From contig OZ245881.1 in NCBI GenBank assembly GCA_965229505.1, forward strand, positions 4,836,001-4,900,000: a stretch of 64,000 nt of DNA, read 5' to 3'. Source of the stretch: UBA6059 sp040219045 (lineage in GTDB: Bacteria > Bacteroidota > Bacteroidia > Cytophagales > Cyclobacteriaceae). Below are positions 7,616-16,455 of the stretch, piece by piece. Both the position numbers and the translations under genes were made by a program. The notes under the pieces were generated by a model. It was not told where the DNA came from. It saw nothing but the letters and a program-made list of their open reading frames with translations, and did not search any database. Positions within the stretch are counted from its first letter, which is position 1; every line of letters starts with the position of its first letter.

Positions 7616-10600
7616 CTATTGATCACTGATCGGTTGATAGCCACCTTTCTCCAAAGCACTATTCACCTTAGCCAGATCACTTTCTATAATGCTATTGAGC
7701 TGTGATAGATGCTGATCCAGTTCTCCTTTCAATAAAGCGAATACTTCGCGAGAACCTTTCGTGGGTAAACCGTCACCACTCTCCACACTTTTGACCAGGT
7801 AAGCCAGGCGGTTGTTGAGTTTGATTGGGAAGTTCAGTGGATCCTGTCCACTTTGATTCTTCACCTGATAGAGCTCCTCTTCTACTGCACTGATCTTACC
7901 AGTAAAGTTATCAACAGCCTTGATAGGTTTGCTGGCATCCGCCAATTGCTCATCCAGCTGTGACTTGAGCGCACGGATGCGAATCACACCTTTGTTGGCT
8001 GCATCTATAGCATCCCTGATCTCCATGGCGAACTCAAACTGCTCCTGAATATCCGATTCGGGTACATCATATCGCGGATCAGTGCGTAGCTCAAAAGTCT
8101 TGGTCTGCACATCACCATCGACTGTCATCCGAATCTGATAGCTACCGGGAGGGGCAATTGGGCCCAACTGTGGACGTCCAGACCAGATGATCATTCCTTC
8201 AAAATCAGCTGCCCCTGGGTAACGCATATTCCACGACCAGGTATTGAGGCCTTGGGCGGTGGTAGGATCCTTAGGAAGTGCACCCAACCAACGTGCCGAC
8301 GGGTCATCATCCTCTTCTAATTCCGGTAGGGTACCTACCTTCTCGAGGATCACAGCACCTTTAGAATCAAGGACTTCAATCTTCACTTCTTTGGCCTGCT
8401 CGGCCAGATAATACTGAATGCCTGGCTCCTGAACTCTACGCACAGCATAGTATGGCTGGAATAGATGAAACTTTTTGCTCGCAACCTCAGCAGAGTACTC
8501 ACGCAATGGTGCTATATCATCCAGTATGTAGATAGAGCGGCCATGCGTACCCGCCACAACGTCCTTCTCCGTCACAATCAAATCTGCAATCTGAGTGTCA
8601 GGCATATTGAGCCTGAGCGAATGCCAGTTGGCACCATTGTCGAAGCTCACATAGACCGTATGCTCTCCGGCAGCAAACAGCAAGCCGGGCTTCACGATAT
8701 CTTCGCGAACAGCATGAATGTAATCATCAGCTCTGATGCCCTTGACGATCTTCGTCCAGGTCTTGCCATAGTCACTCGTCTTCCAGATATATGGGGCTCT
8801 GTCATCCAATTGATAGCGCTTCACCGCAATGTAGACAGTACCTGGATTGTGGCTTGATTCGTCGATAATACTCACTCGTGAGTGCTTAGGTAAATCCGGA
8901 GGAGTAATGTTTTCCCAGGTCTGACCATGATCTCTCGTGATATGCATCAATCCATCATCAGAACCTGCCCAGATCGTGTTTTCATCATGCATGGATGGAG
9001 CTAGCGCAAATACAGTCGCATAGATCTCCGGGCCATTCATATCCTTGGTGATAATACCTCCTGTAGGCCCCAGGGTCTCAGGATCTGCATAAGTTAAGTC
9101 CGGGCTGATTTTTTCCCAGCTCTGTCCATCATCCTCACTGACCCACACATGCTGAGAGCAAGTGTAGAGCTTATTAGAATTCAATGGAGAAAATACAATT
9201 GGAAAAGTCCACTGCCATCTTTCCGGTAGGGCACTAGAGGGCTCTCCAGAGAAGAACCTCGGGTACACCTGAATGTCTCTCAAGAATCCGGTCGAGCGAT
9301 CAAACTTAGTCAACAATGCACCCTGACTTCCCGCATAAAACCAATCGAGGTTTTCCGGGTGCTGAGCGATATAGCCACTTTCACCGCCACCAACGGCATA
9401 GTAGTACTCTGAGGATGGTCCCCTCGCCTGCTTAAAGTCCCACCCCTCGCTAGGGATGCACATGGTACTGTTGTCTTGCTGCGCCCCACATACGTGGTAC
9501 GGGAAATCCTTGGTTACCATAATATGGTAGAGCTGGCTCGTCGCAAAATCCTGATCTGTCCAACTTTCACCACCATTGATGGAGATGTTGCCACCACCGT
9601 CATTGGCATTGGCCATACGCATCGGATTGTTGGGGTCTATCCAAAGATCATGGTTGTCTCCATGTGGTACTTCGATTCGCGTGTCAAAGGTCTCTCCGCC
9701 ATCGGTAGACTTATAAAAGCCCGTATTTAAGGCATAGACGGTATTCTCATCCTGAGGATCAGCGTAGATATGGCTGTAATAGAAAGCACGCTGACGAAGC
9801 TTGCGTTCATCATTGGTCTTGGTCCAGGTTGCGCCTGCATCATCTGATCGGAATACTCCCCCTTCATCAGACTCCACTAATGCCCACAGCCTGCCAGATT
9901 TAGCACCAGAAGCTGCAATACCAATTTTTCCGATAGGCTTGGCCGGCATGCCGGGATTGTTGGTCAACTCTGTCCAGGTGTCTCCACCATCCGTAGACTT
10001 CCAAAGACCACAGTCTCCACCGCCTCCCCACATCTTCCATGGAGTACGATATACTTCCCAGATACTAGCGTAAAGGGTATTGGGATCTGTAGGATCAATC
10101 ACTAGGTCGACAGCACCTGCTTTGTCGCTACGATAGAGCACTTTGTCCCAGGTCTCTCCTCCGTCCTTACTTCGAAATACTCCACGCTCCTCATTATTTC
10201 CATAAGGATGACCCAATGCAGCTACATATACCACATCCGGATCGGTCGGATGAACTCTAATCTTGGCGATAGCATGTGTTTCCGGTAGGCCCATGTGCTG
10301 CCAGGTCTCGCCGGCATCTACGGACTTGTAGACACCATCTCCCTGCATGATATTGCCGCGAAGTGCTACCTCACCCATACCTATGTAGACGATATCTGGA
10401 TTAGTCGCAGCGACTGCCACAGCACCCACGGAAGAGCTATTGATCTGCCCGTCTGTGACAGGTTTCCAGTTTTGACCACTATCTGTGGTCTTCCAAAGGC
10501 CACCTCCTACGGCTCCAAAATAATACTCGTTCTTTCGTCCCGGGCTTCCAGCTACTGCCAATGATCGACCCCCTCTTTTGGGACCAATATTGCGCCACTC

Positions 10601-10708
10601 AAACCCTTTGATTACGTCCTTGTTGAACTCTGCCACCTGTGCCTCCAAAGGCAATACATTTGCCAAGAGTCCCATCCAGAATAGCAGCCTACCGACTAGT
10701 TTTTGCAT
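7616..10708 (-). CDS. secreted Asp-box (BNR/VPS10-like) beta-propeller protein, paralogue 2
   Basis: 1,030 residues with a signal peptide (LLFWMGLLANVLPLEAQ), the conserved N-terminal WRNIGPKRGGR, and a run of Asp boxes (TTDSGQNWK, SVDAGETWQ, SKDGGETWD, STDGGDTWT, SDDAGATWTK, SEDDGQSWEK, TRDHGQTWEN, TSDYGKTWTK). An Ig-like segment (WSWNMRYPGA, GPIAPPGSYQIRM) and a helical C-terminus follow. Domain order and length match the neighbour at 4299-7451, so the two look like a tandem duplication. Probably periplasmic or outer surface; function unknown. The start ATG at 10708 places the signal peptide correctly. Confidence 0.85.
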   Translation of the reverse strand: MQKLVGRLLFWMGLLANVLPLEAQVAEFNKDVIKGFEWRNIGPKRGGRSLAVAGSPGRKNEYYFGAVGGGLWKTTDSGQNWKPVTDGQINSSSVGAVAVAATNPDIVYIGMGEVALRGNIMQGDGVYKSVDAGETWQHMGLPETHAIAKIRVHPTDPDVVYVAALGHPYGNNEERGVFRSKDGGETWDKVLYRSDKAGAVDLVIDPTDPNTLYASIWEVYRTPWKMWGGGGDCGLWKSTDGGDTWTELTNNPGMPAKPIGKIGIAASGAKSGRLWALVESDEGGVFRSDDAGATWTKTNDERKLRQRAFYYSHIYADPQDENTVYALNTGFYKSTDGGETFDTRIEVPHGDNHDLWIDPNNPMRMANANDGGGNISINGGESWTDQDFATSQLYHIMVTKDFPYHVCGAQQDNSTMCIPSEGWDFKQARGPSSEYYYAVGGGESGYIAQHPENLDWFYAGSQGALLTKFDRSTGFLRDIQVYPRFFSGEPSSALPERWQWTFPIVFSPLNSNKLYTCSQHVWVSEDDGQSWEKISPDLTYADPETLGPTGGIITKDMNGPEIYATVFALAPSMHDENTIWAGSDDGLMHITRDHGQTWENITPPDLPKHSRVSIIDESSHNPGTVYIAVKRYQLDDRAPYIWKTSDYGKTWTKIVKGIRADDYIHAVREDIVKPGLLFAAGEHTVYVSFDNGANWHSLRLNMPDTQIADLIVTEKDVVAGTHGRSIYILDDIAPLREYSAEVASKKFHLFQPYYAVRRVQEPGIQYYLAEQAKEVKIEVLDSKGAVILEKVGTLPELEEDDDPSARWLGALPKDPTTAQGLNTWSWNMRYPGAADFEGMIIWSGRPQLGPIAPPGSYQIRMTVDGDVQTKTFELRTDPRYDVPESDIQEQFEFAMEIRDAIDAANKGVIRIRALKSQLDEQLADASKPIKAVDNFTGKISAVEEELYQVKNQSGQDPLNFPIKLNNRLAYLVKSVESGDGLPTKGSREVFALLKGELDQHLSQLNSIIESDLAKVNSALEKGGYQPISDQ

Positions 10709-11160
10709 GATAATGATTGGTTTTTTGATGATTGATGAAATTAAGCATTAATCATGGGCACGTGAAACCGCTGGTGGAAATTACCAGTAGGGTGATGTGG
10801 TCATGATAAAATTCACCTAACGGTTTTGATGGTTGTCATTAATGCTTCACCCAAAAACATCGACTTTTAAAACATCAATCGTTTGACGCATGAAACCCAC
10901 AATGAAATATTACACTGCCACTACCCCCATCTCGGATGCTGCGCATTATTTCAGCAATCGTGATACTATATCGATCCGATCAAAGCAAGGAAAACACAAG
11001 TCATCGCATTTCACTTACCCTACCTTTCAGAAGCAGGACAAACCTCCCTTCGGAAAACACTAATCTGAGCTCCTTGCTACTAAATCAAGTACTTTGAACA
11101 TAATTTGCCTTGCCTGAGCAGGTATTGGCAATTATTCATCAAAAGTCTAAGTTTGCCTAT
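10709..11160. other. intergenic region with one possible short ORF
   Basis: About 450 bases between divergently arranged genes. It holds a weak hairpin (10771-10787) and the small frame described at 10890-11063. Possible Bacteroidota -7 elements (TACTTTG near 11091, TAATTTG near 11102) could serve the TetR gene. No RNA gene recognised. Confidence 0.5.
10890..11063 (+). CDS. possible 57-residue hypothetical protein
   Basis: ATG at 10890 to TAA at 11061-11063. The product is basic and Ser/Thr/His-rich with no membrane helix and no family I recognise. No convincing ribosome-binding site. It may be a chance open frame; kept only because nothing else explains this gap. Confidence 0.2.
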   Translation: MKPTMKYYTATTPISDAAHYFSNRDTISIRSKQGKHKSSHFTYPTFQKQDKPPFGKH

Positions 11161-11754
11161 ATGGCTGATAAAAAGGCAGAAATACTGGCTGCCGCCCGAG
11201 AGCTTTTTAACAGACAGGGATATCCCAAAACAAGCGTTGATGACATTTCGCAAGCTGTGGGTATGCGCAAGTCATCGCTCTATTATTACTTCAAAAACAA
11301 GGAACAGATATTCCTTGATGCCTTTAAAGAAGAGTGGCGCAGTAATCTTAATCGGTTTGTCACAGAAGCATCAAAGCAACAAGATCCAACACAGCGCATA
11401 CTTAGCTATATCAGAGCTTCCCTTAAGCACTATGATGACACGGTGATTAAGCACAACATTCCTGTCAAGGTGCTTGTGGAAACACGCAACCTCTTCCGCA
11501 TTAGCATGAATGAGGTCAATCAAGACAGGATCAAATTCTACAAAAGCTGTATCAATGAAGGTATTGAAAAAGGGTTGTACAAACCTTGCGATAGTGATCG
11601 CGTCGCTCATACCTTAATGACAGTTAAGTTCTCTATTCAGTTTGACTACTTCAACCAATTCCTTCACAGCACTCCAGACAAGAGTGATTTCCAGCATATC
11701 AAGGAAGAAATCCTATTTGCGGTTGGGCTAATGCTCGACGGACTCAAAATCTGA
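11161..11754 (+). CDS. TetR/AcrR-family transcriptional regulator
   Basis: 197 residues. The N-terminal ~50 residues are a standard TetR DNA-binding domain (ILAAARELFNRQGYPKTSVD, then VGMRKSSLYYYFKNKEQIF). The C-terminal ~140 residues form the variable helical ligand/dimer domain. An in-frame TTG at 11110 would add 17 unrelated residues, so ATG 11161 was chosen. It is followed after 96 bases by a small secreted protein whose promoter region carries two long dyads (11775-11838), plausible operators for this regulator. Ligand unknown. Confidence 0.9.
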   Translation: MADKKAEILAAARELFNRQGYPKTSVDDISQAVGMRKSSLYYYFKNKEQIFLDAFKEEWRSNLNRFVTEASKQQDPTQRILSYIRASLKHYDDTVIKHNIPVKVLVETRNLFRISMNEVNQDRIKFYKSCINEGIEKGLYKPCDSDRVAHTLMTVKFSIQFDYFNQFLHSTPDKSDFQHIKEEILFAVGLMLDGLKI

Positions 11755-11774
11755 TCTTTTTTATTTTATTAATT

Positions 11775-11838
11775 TTCGAACACCTGAACTTTTTGTTCGA
11801 ATTATCGTTTATTCGAACAACTTACCTTTTTGTTCAAA
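11775..11838. promoter_or_regulatory. tandem pair of long inverted repeats, probable operators
   Basis: Dyad 1: TTCGAACA (11775-11782), 11-base spacer, TGTTCGAA (11794-11801). Dyad 2: TTCGAACA (11812-11819), 11-base spacer, TGTTCAAA (11831-11838). Identical half-sites, identical spacing and a 37-base period point to a dimeric repressor binding twice. The second copy ends 12 bases before the start codon at 11851. The adjacent TetR protein is the obvious candidate, but this is inference. Confidence 0.7.
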
Positions 11839-11850
11839 AATTCTACGACT

Positions 11851-12261
11851 ATGAAAAAGCTCTTTACACTAATTCCAATGATGGTTGTACTCTTCACAGT
11901 GCAAGCATTTGGACAAGGAACTACTCCAGCCAAAGATTTCACAGTGTCTATTAGCGAGCCGAGCATTGTGCTTGCTCCGGGTGAAACCAAAACTGTTGAT
12001 GTGAACATCAACAGATCAGTCAAATTCAGAAAGACTAAAATTGATCTTTATATTGATAATAAACTACCGAATGGTGTGGCTGCCTCATTCGAAAGAGCAG
12101 CAGACTGGACACAATCGGATAAACTAATACTGAAGGCTAGCTCAGACGCTACGAACTATAACGGAACTCTCGTGCTCAAAGCAAGCTCTGCAAGACTCAC
12201 CAAAGGCACAATGTTTAACCTCACAGTAGGTGCCGGAGGTATGGTCTCTGACGGCAAGTGA
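11851..12261 (+). CDS. small secreted protein of unknown function
   Basis: 136 residues with a clear signal peptide (MKKLFTLIPMMVVLFTVQAF, cleavage near GQG). The mature part looks all-beta: SISEPSIVLAPGETKTVDVN is reminiscent of Ig-like/MSP-type folds that begin with a proline- and glycine-marked strand, but I recognise no family. ATG 11851 was preferred to the in-frame TTG at 11830, which lies inside the second dyad. The twin dyad implies tight control, perhaps by the upstream TetR. A perfect terminator follows. Confidence 0.7.
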   Translation: MKKLFTLIPMMVVLFTVQAFGQGTTPAKDFTVSISEPSIVLAPGETKTVDVNINRSVKFRKTKIDLYIDNKLPNGVAASFERAADWTQSDKLILKASSDATNYNGTLVLKASSARLTKGTMFNLTVGAGGMVSDGK

Positions 12262-12288
12262 TCAAAGATTTTACATTTCATGCTTATT

Positions 12289-12317
12289 AAAAAACCTTCC
12301 AAGAGGAAGGTTTTTTT
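12289..12317 (+). terminator. rho-independent terminator
   Basis: AACCTTCC, loop AAGA (12301-12304), GGAAGGTT followed by a T-run (to 12317), with a matching A-run before the stem. It ends the secreted-protein transcript. Confidence 0.85.
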
Positions 12318-12329
12318 GTTGCGGTCATT

Positions 12330-12410
12330 TCAACGGCATAAACCGTTAAAACGGTTGAACAATGTGATTACTCCATAGCCCCGGATTTAAACCCGGGCCT
12401 ATGGAGTAAT
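12330..12410. repeat. two adjacent palindromic units (REP-like)
   Basis: The first unit contains AACCGTT-AA-AACGGTT (12341-12356) flanked by TTCAAC and GTTGAA. The second is a 44-base hairpin: ATTACTCCATAG (12367-12378) pairs perfectly with CTATGGAGTAAT (12399-12410), and the interior CCCGGATTT/AAACCCGGG pairs with one mismatch. No T-run, and a separate terminator lies just upstream, so these look like dispersed extragenic palindromes. Copy number unknown. Confidence 0.6.
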
Positions 12411-12420
12411 ACTGCTAATA

Positions 12421-12900
12421 TTAGTCTTCTAGTATAGACTTCAAGTCAGCAGGAGAGTACTTGACAGACTTTAGCGTCTTGCGATCAGATTCGCGGTAGA
12501 CCAGATACACCCCGTCTCTTTCTTCGTAGTAGCAAGGTGTATCACGCTCGTTGGTATAGTGATCCACGGTAGCCTGAGCTTCCTCGACTGTTGCACAGGA
12601 CTTGCTCATATTAGAACGCTGCACTTCGTCAAAAAGAGTCTTGAACTTCTCCCCCAATCCAAACTCGAGCACAGCTCCAGATAGTACATACTGTATATCG
12701 CATAGGGCATCAGCCACTTCCACCAAATCATTATCGGCTATCGCCTCTTCCAATTCTTTTAGTTCCTCAGCTATGAGAGATACCCTTAACGCGCATCTTT
12801 CTTTAGAAGGAATTTGAGGTTTATCAAGCACGGGATGCTTGAACGTCTTGTGAAACTGTGCTACCTGATTAAGCGAGTCTATCTTGTCCATTGTGATCAT
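12421..12900 (-). CDS. MazG/PRA-PH-like nucleotide pyrophosphohydrolase
   Basis: 159 residues. The all-alpha NTP pyrophosphohydrolase signature is visible: LIAEELKELEEAIADND followed by LVEVADALCDIQYVLSG, i.e. the ExxE and ExxD acidic clusters that bind Mg2+. The C-terminal tail (YYEERDGVYLVYRESDRKTL) is an extra beta segment seen in the related family of phage and Bacteroidota proteins. Expected to hydrolyse a nucleotide triphosphate to monophosphate and pyrophosphate; the actual substrate is unknown. Start at 12900 or 12891 (both ATG). Confidence 0.8.
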   Translation of the reverse strand: MITMDKIDSLNQVAQFHKTFKHPVLDKPQIPSKERCALRVSLIAEELKELEEAIADNDLVEVADALCDIQYVLSGAVLEFGLGEKFKTLFDEVQRSNMSKSCATVEEAQATVDHYTNERDTPCYYEERDGVYLVYRESDRKTLKSVKYSPADLKSILED

Positions 12901-13097
12901 CTAGTTCAGCGAACAAACTAAATGAAAAATTACTGAACCTTGAATCAAATTTTGACTCTATTCATACATGAAGGAAGTGAGGGTCTACATTCAACTCGCC
13001 TGCAGAAGCGGTCGCGTAGGAAGATTAAATATCGATAACAAAACCGCCCTTTAGAATCTTCAAATTTCGAGAGTGATGCTACATTGGTTATTCTATC

Positions 13098-13105
13098 TAG
13101 CTTTG
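13098..13105 (+). promoter_or_regulatory. -7 promoter element TAGCTTTG
   Basis: Exact match to the Bacteroidota -7 consensus TAnnTTTG, 17 bases before the TTG start of the truC-like gene. The -33 element is not clear. Confidence 0.5.
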
Positions 13106-13121
13106 AACATTACACATTCAA

Positions 13122-13829
13122 TTGAGTCCACTAGAAATATTATATCAGGATGATGCCATTGTAGCGATCAACAAGCCCAATGGGCTGCTCGTTCATCGCA
13201 CTAAGTTGGCGGCTGATGAAGAAAAGCATTTTGCAGTGCAACTGCTACGCGACCAGATCGGTCAGCACGTATACCCGGTTCACCGGCTTGATCGACCGAC
13301 TTCAGGAGTACTCCTGATGGCATTATCGTCAGAGGTCGCCCGTTCACTTAAGGAGCAGTTTGACAACCACACAACCAGAAAGACCTACCTCACGGTATGC
13401 AGAGGCTACTGCCCTCCTACCGGAATCATCAAAGAACCTCTGCACAACGATCGAGGTGTACTGCAAGAATCTGAGACACATTTTGAGCGACTAGATATAA
13501 TCGAGCTGCCCATCAAGGTAGCCTCCAGATATGAAACTTCCCGATACAGTCTTGTCAAAGTGATACCAAAGACGGGGCGATACCACCAGATCAGAAAGCA
13601 CTTCGCCAAAATGCGCCACTACCTGATTGGGGATACCAAGCACGGTGACCTACATCACAATCGGATGTTTCAAGAAAAGCTAGGTTGTTATGGATTGTTG
13701 TTACATGCACAGTCACTATCTTTCGAACATCCTGTTGACAAAGTATCATTGACGGTTAAAGCTGTATTACCTACACATTTTAGAGCTATAATTGACCAAT
13801 TCGATTGGAGTAATCTCGGTGATGCTTAG
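13122..13829 (+). CDS. truC: tRNA pseudouridine synthase C-like (RluA family)
   Basis: 235 residues. It begins at a TTG codon and directly encodes the family N-terminus (LEILYQDDAIVAINKPNGLL VHR, read without the gap). The active-site segment YPVHRLDRPTSGVLLMAL contains the catalytic aspartate in HRLDRPTSG. Later LVKVIPKTGRYHQIRKH and YLIGDTKHGD match TruC, which makes pseudouridine 65 in certain tRNAs. The symbol rests on this similarity; another RluA-type target is possible. No ATG start is available without losing the first strand. Single gene with its own promoter. Confidence 0.85.
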   Translation: MSPLEILYQDDAIVAINKPNGLLVHRTKLAADEEKHFAVQLLRDQIGQHVYPVHRLDRPTSGVLLMALSSEVARSLKEQFDNHTTRKTYLTVCRGYCPPTGIIKEPLHNDRGVLQESETHFERLDIIELPIKVASRYETSRYSLVKVIPKTGRYHQIRKHFAKMRHYLIGDTKHGDLHHNRMFQEKLGCYGLLLHAQSLSFEHPVDKVSLTVKAVLPTHFRAIIDQFDWSNLGDA

Positions 13830-13878
13830 TAGTTAAATAGAAATGATCTCCATTAAAATTACGGAAACTTACCATCGA

Positions 13879-13892
13879 GAGTTTATAAACTC
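13879..13892. promoter_or_regulatory. 14-bp perfect palindrome upstream of the 13905 gene
   Basis: GAGTTTA-TAAACTC ends 12 bases before the start codon at 13905. It could be an operator or a small mRNA hairpin. No partner protein can be named. Confidence 0.35.
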
Positions 13893-13904
13893 GTTTTTGT
13901 AATC

Positions 13905-14549
13905 ATGTCAAAAAATGAATCATCCAGCAACAAATTAATTATCATAGGCTTGGCAGTTGTGGTAAGTTGTTTTACTATCACAAAAGTCCATGCTCAAGAC
14001 ATTAAGTCTGGAGCTTATTCCTCCTTACATGCTTTTGTCATTCAAGAGCCCATGGATGGCATCACTGTAACAATTAGTGCAATGCCTGACTCATACGAGT
14101 GGAGGATTGAACCTTATCGTCTGAATCTTACTTTTCCGAAATCGATAGGAAAAAGAGAAAGGAAAAATTTAAAATACACTCTATGGGGCTTTTACGATGG
14201 CTCTAACCTTTATATCAATAGCACCTATATCACCACCTTTTATGAAATCGAATATTTTAAGGTTATCTACCTAGGTCAAAACCTGATTTTAGTAAGAGGT
14301 ACTGAAAATTTAGGACAAAAAAGCAACAAGTTCATTGGAGGGATTCTGAGCTTGATACCTGAGGATGAGTATTTTGTGTTGAGTCACGCGGATGGGTTGT
14401 TGGGGAAGCTAAACGAAGTTTTTATGAATGATATTCTTTCTCCGTTTCCTGAACTTCACACTTCATATACTAATGAAGCCAAGCATAACAAAGATTTAAT
14501 GATAGCCTACATAGCTAAACTTGACGAACTCGTTTCAGAACGGTTTTAG
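13905..14549 (+). CDS. secreted or anchored protein of unknown function
   Basis: 214 residues. After a short polar N-terminus comes a hydrophobic stretch (LIIIGLAVVVSCFTITKVHA) that can serve as a signal peptide or anchor. The remainder is rich in Tyr, Ile and Leu with alternating strand-like segments (NLYINSTYITTFYEIEYFKV). No known domain recognised. It is noticeably more AT-rich than its neighbours. The oxidoreductase gene begins 24 bases later in the same direction. Confidence 0.65.
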   Translation: MSKNESSSNKLIIIGLAVVVSCFTITKVHAQDIKSGAYSSLHAFVIQEPMDGITVTISAMPDSYEWRIEPYRLNLTFPKSIGKRERKNLKYTLWGFYDGSNLYINSTYITTFYEIEYFKVIYLGQNLILVRGTENLGQKSNKFIGGILSLIPEDEYFVLSHADGLLGKLNEVFMNDILSPFPELHTSYTNEAKHNKDLMIAYIAKLDELVSERF

Positions 14550-14572
14550 ATCCTAATTAAGACCTCCTAGAT

Positions 14573-16159
14573 ATGATCCAATCCTACAAACAAAACCCGG
14601 AAGTACTTGATCACTATGACACCATCATCATTGGGTCTGGCATGGGAAGTCTCACGACAGGAGCAATCCTTGCCAAAGAAGGTCAGAAGGTACTGATCGT
14701 TGAGCGTCACTATACTGCCGGGGGGTTCACGCATGTGTTTAAGCGGAAAGGGTACGAATGGGATGTAGGTATCCACTACATCGGTGAGTTCAGTCGTCCC
14801 AACAGCGTAGTGAAGCGGCTGTTTGACTATATCACAAACGGAGAATTGAAGTGGGCCGATATGGGCGAAGTTTACGATAAAATCATCATTGGAGATAAGG
14901 CCTATGACCTGGTCAAGGGGGTTGAAAACTTTAAGAATAAGCTAGCCGAGTACTTTCCGAGAGAAGAAAAGGCAATTGAAGAGTACGTAAAACTTGTCTT
15001 CGAATCCACTAAAACAGCGCAGAAGTTCTACATGGACAAGGCGCTCCCTCCACTGGTAAGTAAGGTGATGGGCAAGTCAATGCGACAGCCCTACTACCAC
15101 TTTTCTGATAAGACCACCTACGAGGTGCTCAAGTCACTGACGGACAATGAAGAGCTGATCAAAGTACTGAGTGGGCAATATGGCGACTATGGCCTAACCC
15201 CGAAGAAGAGCAGCTTCGCTATGCATGCCTCGGTAGCCCGACACTACTTCAGCGGTGGCAATTTTCCGATAGGTGGCTCCTCTCAGATAGTCAAAACAGT
15301 AGATCCCATCATAGAAAGAGCTGGTGGTACGATATTGATCAGTGCTGAGGTCGATGAAATCGTCATTGAAAAAAACAAAGCTAAAGGTGTGAAGATGGCG
15401 GATGGTCGCGTCATTACTGCTGATAACATCATTAGCGGTGCGGGTATCATGGCCACTTACAACAAGATGCTGCCCAGGGAAGTGGTGGAGAAGCATGCGC
15501 TCACAGATCAACTACAAAAAGTGAAGCGATCCGTATCGCACGCCTGTCTTTACATTGGACTCAATGGCTCTCCCGAGGAGCTTGGCTTGCCAAAAACAAA
15601 CTACTGGATCTATCCTGGAGACCTTGACCATGATGGTTGCGTAGATCGATACCTCAATGACCTGGATGCGCCATTTCCGGTAGTTTATATCTCCTTTCCC
15701 TCTGCCAAAGATCCTGATTTTCCAAATCGCTACCCCGGAAAGAGCACCATCGATATCATCACCCTGGTGCCTTATGATACTTTCGAACCCTGGGCAGGTA
15801 GCAGGTGGATGAAGCGCGGTGAAGACTACAATGCCTTGAAGGAGAAAATTACGCAGCGACTGTTGGCCGAGCTATTCAGGCAGCTACCGCAATTGGAAGG
15901 GAAAGTAGATCACTACGAACTCTCCTCTCCCCTTACGACGCAGCATTTTGTCAATTATGACAAAGGGGAGATTTATGGTTTGGACCATACACCAGACCGA
16001 TTCCGGCAGAGGTTTCTCCAGCCTCGTACTCCGATAAAGAATCTCTACTTAACAGGTCAGGACATTGTCACAGCAGGCGTAGCGGCCGCATTATTCTCCG
16101 GCGTGTTGACCACATCAGCGATGACAGGCAAGAACATAATAAAGAAGGTGATGGCATGA
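14573..16159 (+). CDS. CrtI / retinol-saturase-like NAD(P)/FAD-dependent oxidoreductase
   Basis: 528 residues. The N-terminal FAD Rossmann motif is DTIIIGSGMGSLTTGAILAK, followed by the acidic ribose-binding residue in VLIVERH and by GGFTHVFKRKGYEWDVGIHY, typical of phytoene desaturase and all-trans-retinol 13,14-reductase relatives. The C-terminal FAD segment is NLYLTGQDIVTAGVAAALFS. Probably oxidises or reduces an isoprenoid or other polyunsaturated lipid. No carotenoid genes lie nearby, so the substrate cannot be inferred from context. Confidence 0.85.
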   Translation: MIQSYKQNPEVLDHYDTIIIGSGMGSLTTGAILAKEGQKVLIVERHYTAGGFTHVFKRKGYEWDVGIHYIGEFSRPNSVVKRLFDYITNGELKWADMGEVYDKIIIGDKAYDLVKGVENFKNKLAEYFPREEKAIEEYVKLVFESTKTAQKFYMDKALPPLVSKVMGKSMRQPYYHFSDKTTYEVLKSLTDNEELIKVLSGQYGDYGLTPKKSSFAMHASVARHYFSGGNFPIGGSSQIVKTVDPIIERAGGTILISAEVDEIVIEKNKAKGVKMADGRVITADNIISGAGIMATYNKMLPREVVEKHALTDQLQKVKRSVSHACLYIGLNGSPEELGLPKTNYWIYPGDLDHDGCVDRYLNDLDAPFPVVYISFPSAKDPDFPNRYPGKSTIDIITLVPYDTFEPWAGSRWMKRGEDYNALKEKITQRLLAELFRQLPQLEGKVDHYELSSPLTTQHFVNYDKGEIYGLDHTPDRFRQRFLQPRTPIKNLYLTGQDIVTAGVAAALFSGVLTTSAMTGKNIIKKVMA

Positions 16160-16186
16160 AAATGATAGAAGTAAATTTTGAATTGC

Positions 16187-16204
16187 GTACGTAATAATGT
16201 ACGT
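16187..16204. promoter_or_regulatory. YefM-YoeB type operator (two GTACGT cores, 12 bp apart)
   Basis: GTACGT at 16187-16192 and again at 16199-16204, so the palindromic GTAC cores are 12 bp centre to centre. The E. coli yefM-yoeB operator is a pair of palindromes with TGTACA cores at the same 12-bp spacing. It lies 9-26 bases before the yefM start, ideal for autoregulation. Confidence 0.75.
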
Positions 16205-16212
16205 TTATATTC

Positions 16213-16455
16213 ATGAAGACTTTAACCACTACAGAGGCTAGGAAAAACATCTATAAACTTGTTGAAGAGACACATGAGACGCACGAACCCATTCAAATCA
16301 CAGGCAAAAAGAATAATGCGGTTCTAGTCAGCGAGGAAGACTGGCGCAATATTCAAGAAACCTTGTACTTAACGTCAATTCCCGGAATGCGAGAATCCAT
16401 CCTTGAGGGAATGAAGACTCCTATTGCTGAAACCTCCAAGAGCCTTGACTGGTGA
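16213..16455 (+). CDS. yefM: type II antitoxin, Phd/YefM family
   Basis: 80 residues. The N-terminal DNA-binding region is typical (TLTTTEARKNIYKLVEETHE, then QITGKKNNAVLVSEEDW), followed by the disordered C-terminus that wraps the toxin (ETLYLTSIPGMRESILEGM). Expected to neutralise the YoeB toxin and repress the operon through the GTAC operator. Its TGA stop overlaps the toxin GTG start by four bases. Confidence 0.92.
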   Translation: MKTLTTTEARKNIYKLVEETHETHEPIQITGKKNNAVLVSEEDWRNIQETLYLTSIPGMRESILEGMKTPIAETSKSLDW

